Below are positions 36,058 to 45,700 of a stretch of DNA of 64,000 nucleotides, piece by piece. Numbering within the stretch: position 1 is the stretch's first letter; the number at the start of each line of letters is the position of its first letter. Both the position numbers and the translations under genes were made by a program. This DNA comes from Planctomycetota bacterium (GTDB taxonomy: Bacteria > Planctomycetota > UBA1135 > GCA-002686595): assembly GCA_029259635.1 (NCBI GenBank), contig JAJDEU010000052.1:245513-309512 (forward strand), written 5' to 3'. The notes under the pieces were generated by a model. The model saw nothing but the letters and a program-made list of their open reading frames with translations. It was not told the origin of the DNA and ran no database searches.

Positions 36058-37602
36058 CTAGCTCGTGGAGAGCGCGTAGTCGGCCGCGATCAATCCGCTG
36101 CTCCCGGAAAACTCGCCGCCGGGATGCATGGCGCGTCCACCCAGAATCAGCCCAGCGACGCCGGTCTCGTAGCGCGCCAGATGGACGCTCGGTCTCTGGA
36201 TCCAGAGCTGGTCGAGTCCGAGCTCGGCCTGCATGGGGTGACCGCCGTCGAGCTCGTACACCTCCGCGAGATCCGTAGGTGCGAGGTGCTGGCTGGCGAC
36301 GAGACTCGACCGGAGATTCTCGGTGTGGGATTCGAGTCTCGATAGGACGGCTTCCAGCAGAGCGGACTTCTGCTCTTCCGTCCAACCGCCGTCGAGGTTG
36401 AACGGCGCGTTGTGAACGAGGACGGAGACGGCGGCATGCCCATCGGGCGCGAAGTCCGAGCGCGTTGCGGACGGGATCGCGACGTCGAGCCAGGGAGCGC
36501 TGCAGGCTTCGCGGTGCTTCGTGTTGTCGAAGGCGCGCTCCAGCTCGACGGTCGTGTCGACGATCCGCGCGAACTCGAAGGTCTCGGTCTCGCGTCCGCG
36601 AAAGCGGAGTGGGGCCGAGAGGGCCAAGCGAATGGCCGCTGTTGTGCCGCGCGCGCGCACACGCTCGGCGGCTCGCCGCTCACGATCGGGAACGACACCT
36701 TCCATGAGAGCGAAGGTGGACCGAACTCCGAGACAGGAGATCACGAGGTCGGAATCGAGACCGCGATCATCGCGCAATCGAACGGATTGAATACGCCGGT
36801 CTTTGAGGACGAGCGCATCCACCGTGGCATCGAACTTAAACTCGACGCCCGCGGCCTGCGCAGCGGCGAACAGGGCTTTTGTGAGAGCGCTCGCGCCTCC
36901 GGCCACGCCGTTGCCGCCAGCCAACTCTCGAAGGAGGAGCAGCGCGCCGGAGCCTGCCGATCGCGGGCCTAAGAAGGCACCTTCGATTCCGCGCGAGGCC
37001 AAGTAAGCGCGCAGCAGAGGATCGCCAAAGGTGTCGGACAACAAGTCCTCGGCGCACATCGGCGCGGCCCGCAGGATGCGTCCCATCGCATCGGCGCCGA
37101 GGCGCCGGAAGTTCAAACCGGGGCGAGCGAGCTTCAAGAGCGTCGGCAGGCCCGCGTCTTCCAGTTGCGGAGGGGCTTGGTCGATCAGCGCGTCCAGCAC
37201 GGACCGAATCGGTGCTAGCTCCCGTCGCCAGTCCTTCCAGGCTCGCTCGTCATCGGGCGCGCGCTCCGCCAAACCGAGCGGCAGCGCATCCGCGCCTGGC
37301 CGCACCACGAGGCCAGCGCCGTCGAGCTGGGGAACGAAGACCGCCGCGGGTTCTTCGAGAAAGCGGAGCCCGAAGCTCGCCAAGCCGAGCTCGACGGCAA
37401 CGCGCCGCCGAAGTCCAAGAGTTCCGTGTTGAATGCCGGGGACTCTATAGCCGGGATGAAACTCCTCCACGCGAGCGACTCCACCGGGTTGGCTGCAGCG
37501 CTCGAGTACGGTGACGCTTCGCCCGGATTGCGCTAAACGAATCGCAGCCGCGAGGCCGTTGTGTCCAGCGCCGAGGACCAGAGCTGACTTGGCGGCGCTC
37601 AT
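36058..37602 (-). CDS. FAD-dependent oxidoreductase, CrtI/phytoene-desaturase-like (1)
   Basis: 514 residues from ATG 37602, one base after the stop of the next upstream gene. The N-terminal FAD site reads ALVLGAGHNGLAAAIRLAQSG with SVTVLERCSQPGGVA. The C-terminal flavin segment GLILGGRAMHPGGEFSGSSG is also present. These are the marks of COG1233 carotenoid-desaturase-like and PYROXD2-like enzymes. No other carotenoid gene is visible, so a carotenoid substrate is not supported. The paralog directly upstream and a folate-binding GcvT-like gene before that suggest oxidation of a methylated amine or similar compound, which is inference. Confidence 0.8.
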   Translation of the reverse strand: MSAAKSALVLGAGHNGLAAAIRLAQSGRSVTVLERCSQPGGVARVEEFHPGYRVPGIQHGTLGLRRRVAVELGLASFGLRFLEEPAAVFVPQLDGAGLVVRPGADALPLGLAERAPDDERAWKDWRRELAPIRSVLDALIDQAPPQLEDAGLPTLLKLARPGLNFRRLGADAMGRILRAAPMCAEDLLSDTFGDPLLRAYLASRGIEGAFLGPRSAGSGALLLLRELAGGNGVAGGASALTKALFAAAQAAGVEFKFDATVDALVLKDRRIQSVRLRDDRGLDSDLVISCLGVRSTFALMEGVVPDRERRAAERVRARGTTAAIRLALSAPLRFRGRETETFEFARIVDTTVELERAFDNTKHREACSAPWLDVAIPSATRSDFAPDGHAAVSVLVHNAPFNLDGGWTEEQKSALLEAVLSRLESHTENLRSSLVASQHLAPTDLAEVYELDGGHPMQAELGLDQLWIQRPSVHLARYETGVAGLILGGRAMHPGGEFSGSSGLIAADYALSTS

Positions 37603-37603
37603 C

Positions 37604-39205
37604 CTAGAGTGCACCCGACTTCAGCATGGCCTTGGCCGCGAGCGCGCCCGGCGCTCCCATGATTCCGCCGCCGGGGTGCGTGCCCGATGCGCACATCCAC
37701 AGATTGTTGATGGGCGTCTTGTAGTGAGCCCAGCCGCTGACCGGTCGCAGGAAGGCGAGTTGTTCGAGCGAGAGCTCACCGTGGAAGATGTTGCCCTCGG
37801 TGAGTCCGAACTCTTGTTCGAGATCCCAGGGCGTCAACACTTGGCGGTGCAAGATGATCTCGCGCAGGTCGGGGATGTATTCCTCGAGTGTGTCGATGAC
37901 CGTATCGCCAAAGGCTTCGCGCTGCTCGGGCCAGCGCTCGGCACCGCCTTCGAGATCGTAGGGCGCGTATTGAACGAAGCACGACATCACGTGCTTGCCG
38001 GGCGGAGCGATCGTCGAGTCGACCAGTGAGGGGATGACGACGTTGAGGTAGGGGCGCCTCGAGAACTTGCCGTACTTCGCCTCGTCATAGGCGCGCTCGA
38101 GGTAGTCGATGGACGGTGCAATAGCGATGTCGCCGCGCAGGTGCGCCGAGCTGCCGGGGCGGCAAGCGAACTCCGGCAGGCGATCGAGCGCTAGATTGAC
38201 TTTGCCGGAGCTGCCGCGGTACCGAAAGCGCGTGAGCTCCTTGACGAACTCGTCGGGCAGGTGCTCCGAGCCGACGAGTCCCATGAAGGTCAGGCGCGGA
38301 TCGACACCGGAGATGACGGTACGCGCGCGGATCTCTTCGCCGGAGTCGAGAACAACGCCGCCGCACTTGCCGTTGGCGACGAGCATTCGGTCGACTCCGG
38401 CGGACGTGCGAATCTCCGCTCCGAAGGCTTGTGCGGAGCTCGCGATGGCATTGCTGACACCGCCGGTTCCCCCGCGGGCGAAGCCCCACGAGCGGAAGGC
38501 TCCGTCGATTTCGCCCATGTAGTGGTGGAGCAAAACGTAGGCGGTGCCCGGCGAGCGAACGCCTTGAAAGGTACCGATGATTCCGCTGCACGCCATCGGC
38601 GCTTTGAGTTGGTCGGACTCGAACCACGCGTCGAGAAAGTCGACGGCGCTCATCGTCATCAGTCCGAGCTCTTGTTCGAGCAGGTCGGCGGGCAAGTCGC
38701 GAAGATTCTTGCCGAGGCGAAAGAGCTGGAGCAGCTCGCGGGGATCGAGGGAAGCGGGCTGCGGTGCAGGGCTGTCGATGATCGGCTTGGCGAAAGCCGC
38801 GAGGCGCGCCATCGTCGCTCCGTAGGTCCCGTAGATCTCGGCGTCGCGCGTGCTAAAGCGCGAGATCTCGCGGCGCGTCTCGTCGGCGTCGGACCAGCGA
38901 CAGAGCGAACGCCCGTCGGGATAGGGGGAGAACGAGCACTCCAGAGGAATCGTCTGGTAGCCGTGTTCCACTAGGTTCAGGTCGCGGATGATCCAGGGAC
39001 GCAGGAGGCTGACCACGTAGGAGCAGACCGAGTAAGTGAAGCCCGGGAAGATCTCCTCGCTGACGGCGGCGCCACCGACGAGATGGCGCTTTTCGAGAAC
39101 GAGGACCTTTCGACCGGCGCGCGCGAGATAGGCCGCGCAGACCAGGCCGTTGTGACCGCCGCCGACAATGATGGCGTCGTAGCTCTTGGAGGCGCTCTGT
39201 TTCAA
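37604..39205 (-). CDS. FAD-dependent oxidoreductase, PYROXD2-like (2)
   Basis: 533 residues from a TTG at 39205 that overlaps the upstream stop as TTGA. The FAD Rossmann motif reads AIIVGGGHNGLVCAAYLARAG with VLVLEKRHLVGGAAVSEE. The C-terminal signature MCASGTHPGGGIMGAPGALAA is typical of PYROXD2 and related COG1233 proteins. It has the same fold and order of motifs as the neighbouring oxidoreductase, so the two could form a pair. It is coupled to the GcvT-like gene by overlap. The substrate is unknown. Confidence 0.85.
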   Translation of the reverse strand: MKQSASKSYDAIIVGGGHNGLVCAAYLARAGRKVLVLEKRHLVGGAAVSEEIFPGFTYSVCSYVVSLLRPWIIRDLNLVEHGYQTIPLECSFSPYPDGRSLCRWSDADETRREISRFSTRDAEIYGTYGATMARLAAFAKPIIDSPAPQPASLDPRELLQLFRLGKNLRDLPADLLEQELGLMTMSAVDFLDAWFESDQLKAPMACSGIIGTFQGVRSPGTAYVLLHHYMGEIDGAFRSWGFARGGTGGVSNAIASSAQAFGAEIRTSAGVDRMLVANGKCGGVVLDSGEEIRARTVISGVDPRLTFMGLVGSEHLPDEFVKELTRFRYRGSSGKVNLALDRLPEFACRPGSSAHLRGDIAIAPSIDYLERAYDEAKYGKFSRRPYLNVVIPSLVDSTIAPPGKHVMSCFVQYAPYDLEGGAERWPEQREAFGDTVIDTLEEYIPDLREIILHRQVLTPWDLEQEFGLTEGNIFHGELSLEQLAFLRPVSGWAHYKTPINNLWMCASGTHPGGGIMGAPGALAAKAMLKSGAL

Positions 39206-40455
39206 ACGAGCTCCCCGCTCGGGCTGGAGTGACTGCTGCTCGGTGAATTTTTCGGTGTAAAGCGTTTGCGAGGCGGGTCGAAAAACGGGCGCTTCGACAC
39301 CGTTGCGGAGATGCGCAGGCGCTGATACTCGACCAGCACCTCCATCTCAAGTTTTGTTCCGACCTTGGCGTGACTGCGACCCACCATTCCGATGGCCAGG
39401 TTTTGTTTGAGCGTGGGCGACCAGACTCCACTAGTGGCTCGACCGACTTGTCCGCTTGCCGAATAGACCGGGACTCCGCCACGCCACGCGGTTGATGGCA
39501 GCTCGGGCGGAAGCCCCTCGGCTTCAAAGAGACGTTCGAGCTCATTCCAATCGAGCACGAGTCCGACGGTCGCGCGCCGGTGGGGATTCGAGCGGCTCTT
39601 CGCGAGGCCGCTCCGGCCGATGAAGTCTTCGCGATCGAGCTCCACGGTCCAGCCCAGGCCGACCTCGTAGGGGCTGCTCTTCTGGGCGGGAATCGCGGCA
39701 TCGCGCGCGGAGGTGTAGTCGACTCCGGCCAGGATGAAGCCCGCCTCGACGCGAGAGACGTCGAGGGCGCTGAGTCCGGCGGGCAAGAGGCCGTGCGCGA
39801 AGCCCGCGAGGTCGACCGCATCCCAGAGCTCGAGCGCGAACTCGTTGGCGGTCCACAGCTCGTAGCCGAGGTCTCCGGTATATCCGGTTCGCGTGACGAC
39901 GCAGTCGAAACCGCGCACGCGTGCGGCGAGTGCGCCGAAGAAGGGCAAAGTTCGCAGCGCGCTCTGAAACTCGGGTTCCAGAGCGGCGGCGACGACTTCG
40001 CGCGAACGCGGACCCTGAACGGCGAGCGAGGCGATCCGTGCGCTCGTGTCGGAGAGCTCGACGTCCACGCCGCGAGCATGGGATTCGAACCAGTGAAAGT
40101 AGGGCTCGGCCGCGGTTAGGCGAAAGTGTTCGTCGTCGAGTCGCGTGACCGTTCCGTCGTCCAGCAGCATGCCGTCGTCATCGCACCAACACAGGTAGGT
40201 GCAGCGTCCGACGTCGAGCTTGGTAATGTCGCGGCTGGTCACGCGCGCCAACAGTTTGGCGGCGTCGGGCCCTGTGAGATCGATCTTGTAGAGCGGCGTG
40301 ACGTCGATCATCGCGGCGGTGTGCCGGAGCGCGTAGTACTCGCGCTCGTGGCAGGTGCCAAAATGTTCGACGGCGAAGATTCCGGCCCAGGACTTCCAAG
40401 CCAGGCTGGTGCACAGGTCGGCCGTGCGCGGATGAAAAGGACTGGGAACGGGCAT
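39202..40455 (-). CDS. GcvT-like folate-binding aminomethyltransferase family protein
   Basis: About 417 residues from ATG 40455. GcvT family features: AAMIDVTPLYKIDLTGPDA, then CDDDGMLLDDGTVTRLDDE, the segment holding the folate-contacting Asp, then TRTGYTGDLGYELW and GWTVELDREDFIGRSGL. A C-terminal extension of about 30 Pro/Ser-rich residues follows. GcvT relatives demethylate substrates onto tetrahydrofolate, as in the glycine cleavage system, DMSP demethylase and sarcosine or dimethylglycine oxidases. It is first in the oxidoreductase operon, and the two FAD enzymes overlap or nearly touch downstream. The rest of a glycine cleavage system is not present. Confidence 0.85.
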   Translation of the reverse strand: MPVPSPFHPRTADLCTSLAWKSWAGIFAVEHFGTCHEREYYALRHTAAMIDVTPLYKIDLTGPDAAKLLARVTSRDITKLDVGRCTYLCWCDDDGMLLDDGTVTRLDDEHFRLTAAEPYFHWFESHARGVDVELSDTSARIASLAVQGPRSREVVAAALEPEFQSALRTLPFFGALAARVRGFDCVVTRTGYTGDLGYELWTANEFALELWDAVDLAGFAHGLLPAGLSALDVSRVEAGFILAGVDYTSARDAAIPAQKSSPYEVGLGWTVELDREDFIGRSGLAKSRSNPHRRATVGLVLDWNELERLFEAEGLPPELPSTAWRGGVPVYSASGQVGRATSGVWSPTLKQNLAIGMVGRSHAKVGTKLEMEVLVEYQRLRISATVSKRPFFDPPRKRFTPKNSPSSSHSSPSGELV

Positions 40456-40559
40456 GGTGATCGAGCGTGAAGCTACCAATCACATGGCTCCGCTTAAAGA
40501 GCAGCCTGCCCGGAGTTTTCGTTCGAGGGGAGTCGCGGACGTCGGGTGAGGACGACGGT

Positions 40560-40976
40560 TTAGAAGGTGCGCCTGGAGCTGTTTCGCTTGGGCGCACGCG
40601 ATTCCTGGGACGGAGGACGTCCGTAGTCCGCCGGAGCGATGGCCGCCCCTCGAGATTCGGGCTTCGATCGGTCGCCCTCCCGACGAGCCGCCGGCTGGAC
40701 GACATCGGACCCGCTCTTACCGCCACGACTGTTCTCAGCCTCGTACACTTCGCGACGCTTGAACTCCGCGTAGGTCTCGCTGGTCAGGGGGCTCTGGATG
40801 TGCCCGTACTTTTCTTCGAGCAGAACCAGGTCGCGTCCGGTTGGGGTGCGTCCCAGCAAGCCACCATCCCGCCACATTGCGCCCTGGAGCTCGTTCCACA
40901 TCGTCTTGAGAATCGGCCACCAAATACGGTAGGTGCAGGCGATCAGGATGTATTTGAAGGCGTTGTCGAGGTTCAT
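40560..40976 (-). CDS. Small membrane protein, paralog of the one at 35644
   Basis: About 138 residues from ATG 40976 (MNLDNAFKYIL). One N-terminal membrane segment (YILIACTYRIWWPILKTMW) is followed by a long charged, low-complexity cytoplasmic tail rich in Arg, Ser and Glu. The W-P-I-L-K-T-M-W pattern matches W-L-P-V-V-K-I-M-W of the protein at 35644. It lies 104 bases before the GcvT-like gene on the same strand. Function unknown. Confidence 0.5.
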   Translation of the reverse strand: MNLDNAFKYILIACTYRIWWPILKTMWNELQGAMWRDGGLLGRTPTGRDLVLLEEKYGHIQSPLTSETYAEFKRREVYEAENSRGGKSGSDVVQPAARREGDRSKPESRGAAIAPADYGRPPSQESRAPKRNSSRRTF

Positions 40977-41133
40977 GGGCGGGGACTGCTCTGTTTGAAA
41001 GCTAACCCACGATTCGCCGCGAGCCAACCGGGAGTTCTGTGGACCTCGCCCTCGTACGTGAGGAAGCGATTGCCAGCGCCTCCCGTCACTTTCGAGGTAC
41101 GGACCCGGAACGGCGAGCTGTTAGGCTGGAACG

Positions 41134-42180
41134 ATGCCCTTCAAACGCTGGATTCCCCTGCTTCTAGCAGCCGCCCTGTCCGCCGAGCTTCGGAGCGAGC
41201 CCGTCCTGGATGCCCACGAAGTTCGCGGAATGACGATCTCCTGCCAGACCTGGGGAGCGGAGTGGGGCACGGACGCTTTTGCGGCGGAGCTGGATGAGCT
41301 CAAAGAGCTGGGCGTCAACTGGGTCGCGATTCATCCCTACGCTTGGATCCGTCGCGACGGATCTTTGTCCTGGCGCGAGCTCGATCCAAAGGCGCCGCCC
41401 GAGTGGCTGGCCCGACCCATCCGCGAGGCGAAAGCGCGCGGCATGTCGCTCTTCATCAAGCCGCACATCGGCTACTGGGGCAGTCCGTTCTCCTGGCGCG
41501 GCGCGATCGACTATCCGGATCCGATCGAGCGCGAGCGCTTCTTCGGCGACTACAAACGCTGGCTCCTCCAAGTTGCAGGTTGCACGCGCGAGGCTGCCGC
41601 CTTTGCCGTGGGAACCGAACTCGCCCTGCTGACCAAGCCGGAAGACGACATCGCCTGGCGCGAGATTATCCAAGAGATCCGCGAGGTTACAGACGCGCAC
41701 TTAACCTTCGCGGCCAACTGGGACGTGTATTCGGCGCTCGACTTTTGGGACGCACTCGATGTCGTCGGCGTGCAGGCCTACTTTCCGATCGCGGATCAGG
41801 ACGATCCGACCGATCGCGACTTGCGCGACGGCTGGGCGAAGGTGGTCGAGCAGCTGCGTAACGTTCACCGCACTACGGGAAAGCCGGTTGTCTTGACCGA
41901 GCTTGGCTATAACCGCTCGCTCGCAGCGGCCAGTGAGCCCTGGTCGCACATCAATGCTCGCGAGATGGATTGGGAACCCGCCGGCGAGTTACAGGGTCGC
42001 TTGCTTCGCGTCGGCTTGGAGACGCTCGCAGAAGAGAGCGACTGGCTCCGCGGCGCCTTCCTGTGGAAGTGGTTTCCCGGCGAAGCCCCACGCGCCAATT
42101 TTTTATTGGATCGTCCGGACTTGCGGAACGTGATCCAGTCGGTGTGGAAGCGCGCGGCTTCTGAGAGCTCCGACCTCTAG
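41134..42180 (+). CDS. GH113-like glycoside hydrolase, exported
   Basis: 348 residues. A signal peptide (WIPLLLAAALSA) precedes a TIM-barrel with VRGMTISCQTWGAEWGTD, HIGYWGSPFSWRG, FAVGTELALL with Glu152 as likely acid/base, and VVLTELGYN with Glu246 as likely nucleophile. This set matches the GH113 mannanase clan-A group. It would hydrolyse a beta-linked glycan, possibly mannan, in the periplasm or outside. Its TAG stop shares a CTAG with the stop of the convergent gene at 42177. Confidence 0.8.
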   Translation: MPFKRWIPLLLAAALSAELRSEPVLDAHEVRGMTISCQTWGAEWGTDAFAAELDELKELGVNWVAIHPYAWIRRDGSLSWRELDPKAPPEWLARPIREAKARGMSLFIKPHIGYWGSPFSWRGAIDYPDPIERERFFGDYKRWLLQVAGCTREAAAFAVGTELALLTKPEDDIAWREIIQEIREVTDAHLTFAANWDVYSALDFWDALDVVGVQAYFPIADQDDPTDRDLRDGWAKVVEQLRNVHRTTGKPVVLTELGYNRSLAAASEPWSHINAREMDWEPAGELQGRLLRVGLETLAEESDWLRGAFLWKWFPGEAPRANFLLDRPDLRNVIQSVWKRAASESSDL

Positions 42181-42530
42181 GGTCGGCCGACGACTCGGTT
42201 TTCGTCGTTCACGTCCGTAATCGCGTCCGGGAAGCTGCGGGTCAGCTGGACCTCTCGCTGTTCGTGACAGCGCTGACACTCGTCGAAGAAACGCGTCTCG
42301 CGATCCGTCGAGGGCATCAGGACGTGCATGGCCTTCGTGGTGTTCCACTGCGGGTTCGAGTCCTCGGTACGAGGGACCCACGTGTGTCCAAAGATTCGGC
42401 AGAAGAAGTTCACGTCGATTGCGGGGGCACTTGGGTCTCGATGGAGGACCGCGGAGAGGCTCGTTCCGAATGGGGAGCCGAGCTCGGTCTCAAGAGGGAA
42501 GGTTCTACGGCTTCCTCGCTTCTCCGGCAA
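42177..42530 (-). CDS. Small zinc-finger-like protein, DUF1660-like
   Basis: 117 residues from ATG 42530; a GTG at 42413 (VNFFCRIFGHTW) may be the true start and the first 39 residues may not be coding. A FCRIFGHTW segment and ECQRCHEQ suggest a small metal-binding domain like the DUF1660 or prophage C-x-x-C proteins. Function unknown. Its stop overlaps the stop of the GH113-like gene by three bases in CTAG. Confidence 0.5.
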   Translation of the reverse strand: MPEKRGSRRTFPLETELGSPFGTSLSAVLHRDPSAPAIDVNFFCRIFGHTWVPRTEDSNPQWNTTKAMHVLMPSTDRETRFFDECQRCHEQREVQLTRSFPDAITDVNDENRVVGRP

Positions 42531-42542
42531 GGGACTGCACCT

Positions 42543-42708
42543 CTAGCTGCCCGTGGCGAAAGTCATTCACTCTATAAGCGGCCGATTTTTGACCAGGTCG
42601 GCCCCCGAAAGCCTCACGGAATCTACAGATTCGGTTTCGTTTCCGAGCACCAACCTGACCAAAAATTTGCTGCTTATAGAGCAAAGCACTTTCACAACGG
42701 ACAGCTAG
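42543..42708. repeat. 166-base imperfect palindrome
   Basis: The two 83-base arms are inverted copies without gaps around 42625/42626. By hand count 60 of 83 positions match. The best-conserved blocks are CTAGCTG at the ends, the shared CTCTATAAGC (42570-42579 with 42672-42681) and ATTTTT-GGTCAGGT-like sequence. The element fills the space between the small zinc-finger gene and the O-antigen-ligase gene at 42733. A 28-base part (42541-42568) recurs at 52060-52087 with two mismatches. It could be a MITE-like remnant or a structured RNA. Open frames on both strands here are by-products of the symmetry. Confidence 0.7.
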
Positions 42709-42732
42709 GCACACGCACCCTACTATCGAGGG

Positions 42733-45700
42733 ATGCACGAATCCGCGGCAGAGTTGGACGAGGCGAGCGGCGTGCTCGGCGGTGACGCGGGAGGCGGATT
42801 CGGGGTCCCTATTAAGAGCGCAGCGGGAGTCCTGGCGTCGCTCCTGGGCCTGGCGGCTCTGGGTGGGGCATTTTGGATTCAGGTGGACTTGCCTACCGGC
42901 GGAGCGCTGGGGGTGCTCGGCCTTCTGACGGGAGCGAGTATTGCTCTGGCGGTCGCGCTCCGACTGATCGGGCGAGCACCCGATGCGGTCGCTCTCGCTC
43001 TCGCGTTCTTCGTCAGCGCTATCGTCGGATCCCTGTGTGCCGAGCTGCCGCAGTTTAGCTCTGCGTTGAGCGAAGGCGACAGTCCCAGCGGAGTCGGGAT
43101 CTACGCCGGATTCGGGCTGACCGCGATTGCCTTCTTCCTGATCAACCCGGCTTCACTGACCGCCGGCGAACTCGCCGTGCTCGCGCTGGTGATGTTCGCG
43201 GCCGGCAACGGCAAGGTCTGGACGCGCAGCAACGAATACTTCTTTCCGATGTACGCGGGCTTGGCGGCCGTCTCGCTGATCGCCATTCCGACGCGAACCC
43301 GCGAGCTGCGCTCCAGTCCGACGGCCCGCCGTCTCGCCTATTTCGCACTCGCATTCTTACTCTGGATCGTCGTCTGTGGCTGGCAAGGTGAAGATCCCGG
43401 AAGAACGGACGAGCTCTTCGCGCGTCTTGCGGCAGGTGCCGTTGCCGGCTACGCCGCCGCGCGAGTCCTTACTCGCGATGGCGTTGCGCGCGCGCTCACG
43501 ATTGCGGCCCTGTGCGGAGCGGCCGTCTTCCTCGCGATTCCCGCGGTGTACGACGCCGTCCAAGTCCTTGAGCTCGGGCAGATCTTGCGGGTTACGCGCC
43601 TGCGCTTGTTCAGCCTCCATCCCAATCTGACCGGGACATTCTTGGCGGCACAGCTCGTCCTCGTGAGCGGGTTGCTCTTCGCTTCGCGCGGCTGGCGACG
43701 CGTGACGTTGCTCAGCATTTTTCTCGCGACCCTTCCCGCGCTCTACCTGACTCGCTCGCGAACGGCTTGGATAGCAGCGCTAGTCGGACTCGCCGTTCTC
43801 GTTCTCGCGCGCCGCATGTCGCGCCGCGTGTGGGGCGGCTTGACCGCAGCGGCGATCGCACTGTTCCTCGCCGTGCTCTTGATCGCGCCCCTCCGCGAAG
43901 CGGTGCTGCGTCCGAGCAGTTCTTCGCAATCACTCTCACAACGCATCTATCTGTGGGATGCCTCGGCCAGGCTCGTCGCCGAAAACCCGCTGCGTGGCAT
44001 CGGTCTAAACAACTACTTTGCGCACGGTCGAACCGCGGTAACGCCGTCTTACTACGACAACACCGACAAGAGCCTGCATCCGCACAACCTGCTGCTCGCC
44101 GTTGCTGAGGGTTCGGGGCTCATCGGATTAGCTCTCTTTCTCTGTCTGATCGGGCTGGTCTTCACGCTCGCTATACGCGCGGCTGGTCGAGATTCGGAGA
44201 GGTCGGGACGAGCGCCACCAGTGGGCGCGGTCCTACTCGCGACCCTTGCGACCTTGCTCGGTGCGAACATGTTCGATCTGGGACTCTCCCAAACGACCTT
44301 CGTGCCGACGCTCTTTTGGTTGATCGCGGGGATGGTCGTTGCGCTTGAGAGCGATCGAGGTGGCGAAGCTTCGGCGATGGCACCATCCGGGATGCGTCCG
44401 GCGTGGAGGCTCGTGGCGGCGGCAGCTTTTGCGCTGCTGTTCGCCGTTCGTCCGTTCCTTGGCGAGCGCTACTTTCGAAAAGGTGTCGAGCTCCAGGGCA
44501 TGGAGAATCCCGAGCCGGCGCTTGAGGCTTGGGAGCGAGCCCGTCTCTTGATGCCTTGGGGAACGGCGCCCCTGATTCGAAGTGCACAGCTCGCGACGTC
44601 CTCCGGAAATTCCGAGGAGGCGCGAGCCCTCTACACGCGCGCGATCGAGCTGGCGCCCACGTACCCGCGCTACCGATATCGATACGCGCTCTTGCTCTCG
44701 CGCATGAACAAACCCGTTCAAGCGCTCGAACAAATCGAGCGTGCGCTTGAGCTCGACCCACACTCCGATGAGGAGGGGCGCTTTCGGCTGCTCTACGCGG
44801 AGCTCTTGGCGCGCACTGAACGAGGCGCGGAAGCGCGCGAGCAGCTCAAGCGCGTCGTGCTCGCGATGCCGGATGAGGTTGGGGTCTTAGAGAATATGCG
44901 CTGGCAGTTGCCGGTTCGCGGAGGGGAACCAATCTCGATTCGCGAGCTGGCGATCGAGCTCGGACAGGAGCTTGTCGCCGAGGCGCCGTCCCTTGTGGCG
45001 TGGGAGATTCGCCGGCGAGGCAATCACTTGTGCCAGATGCTGCGCGAGTTGGGTGCCACGGATGAGGCGCTCTCGATCTTGGAGGGCGTTCAAGAGTCGG
45101 CGGGAACTCTCGACATCAGCTTGATGCGGCTGCTGCCGGGGCTGCGTTCGGATCTCGGGTTGGAGTTCCTCGGCGATGAAGAGTTCAAGACCGACAAATA
45201 CGCGGGGCGATTGATCGCGGTGGACTTCGAGCCGCTCGAAGCGATGCAGCGGGCGGAGCTCGGGCTCGCCGTCTCGGTCGATATTTATTTCGAACGGACC
45301 TTTTATCAGCAGCAGTTTGGGGAGCTCTACGAGACAGCGGTCGTAGTAGGAGATGACGCTCGCGTACAGCGCGCGATCGACGGGCTCTTGTACTTCGCCG
45401 ATGTTAACTCGCGGGTGCAACACGCCGCCGATTACGCCGTGCGATTGAGCTCGCAGAATCGGGGGGCGGAGGCTCTCGCGTACGTGGCTCACGGATTGGC
45501 GGCCTGCGATGAGGTGAAGCTCGCGAGCCATCGCGAACAGAGGGCGCTCGAACTGGCTCGGACCGCGCTTTCGATCGCTCGTCGAAACGGGCGCTCGGCC
45601 CCCGAGCAAATCGAGTTTCTCGAGGACTCGGTAGGCGGCCCGACGGGCGGAGTGACCCGCCGATTATTCTGGATCGTGTGCCTGCTCAACTTGGCGAAGA

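Noticed and set aside
36058..39205. Carotenoid biosynthesis operon
   Set aside because: Two CrtI-like enzymes are present but no phytoene synthase, cyclase or other carotenoid gene, and PYROXD2-type proteins are not carotenoid enzymes.
39202..40455. Glycine cleavage T protein (gcvT proper)
   Set aside because: No gcvH or gcvP nearby, and the C-terminal extension and FAD neighbours point to another folate-dependent role.
42264..42785. Open frames on both strands across the palindrome giving similar peptides
   Set aside because: The peptide similarity follows from the inverted repeat itself and the frames lack any recognised domain.
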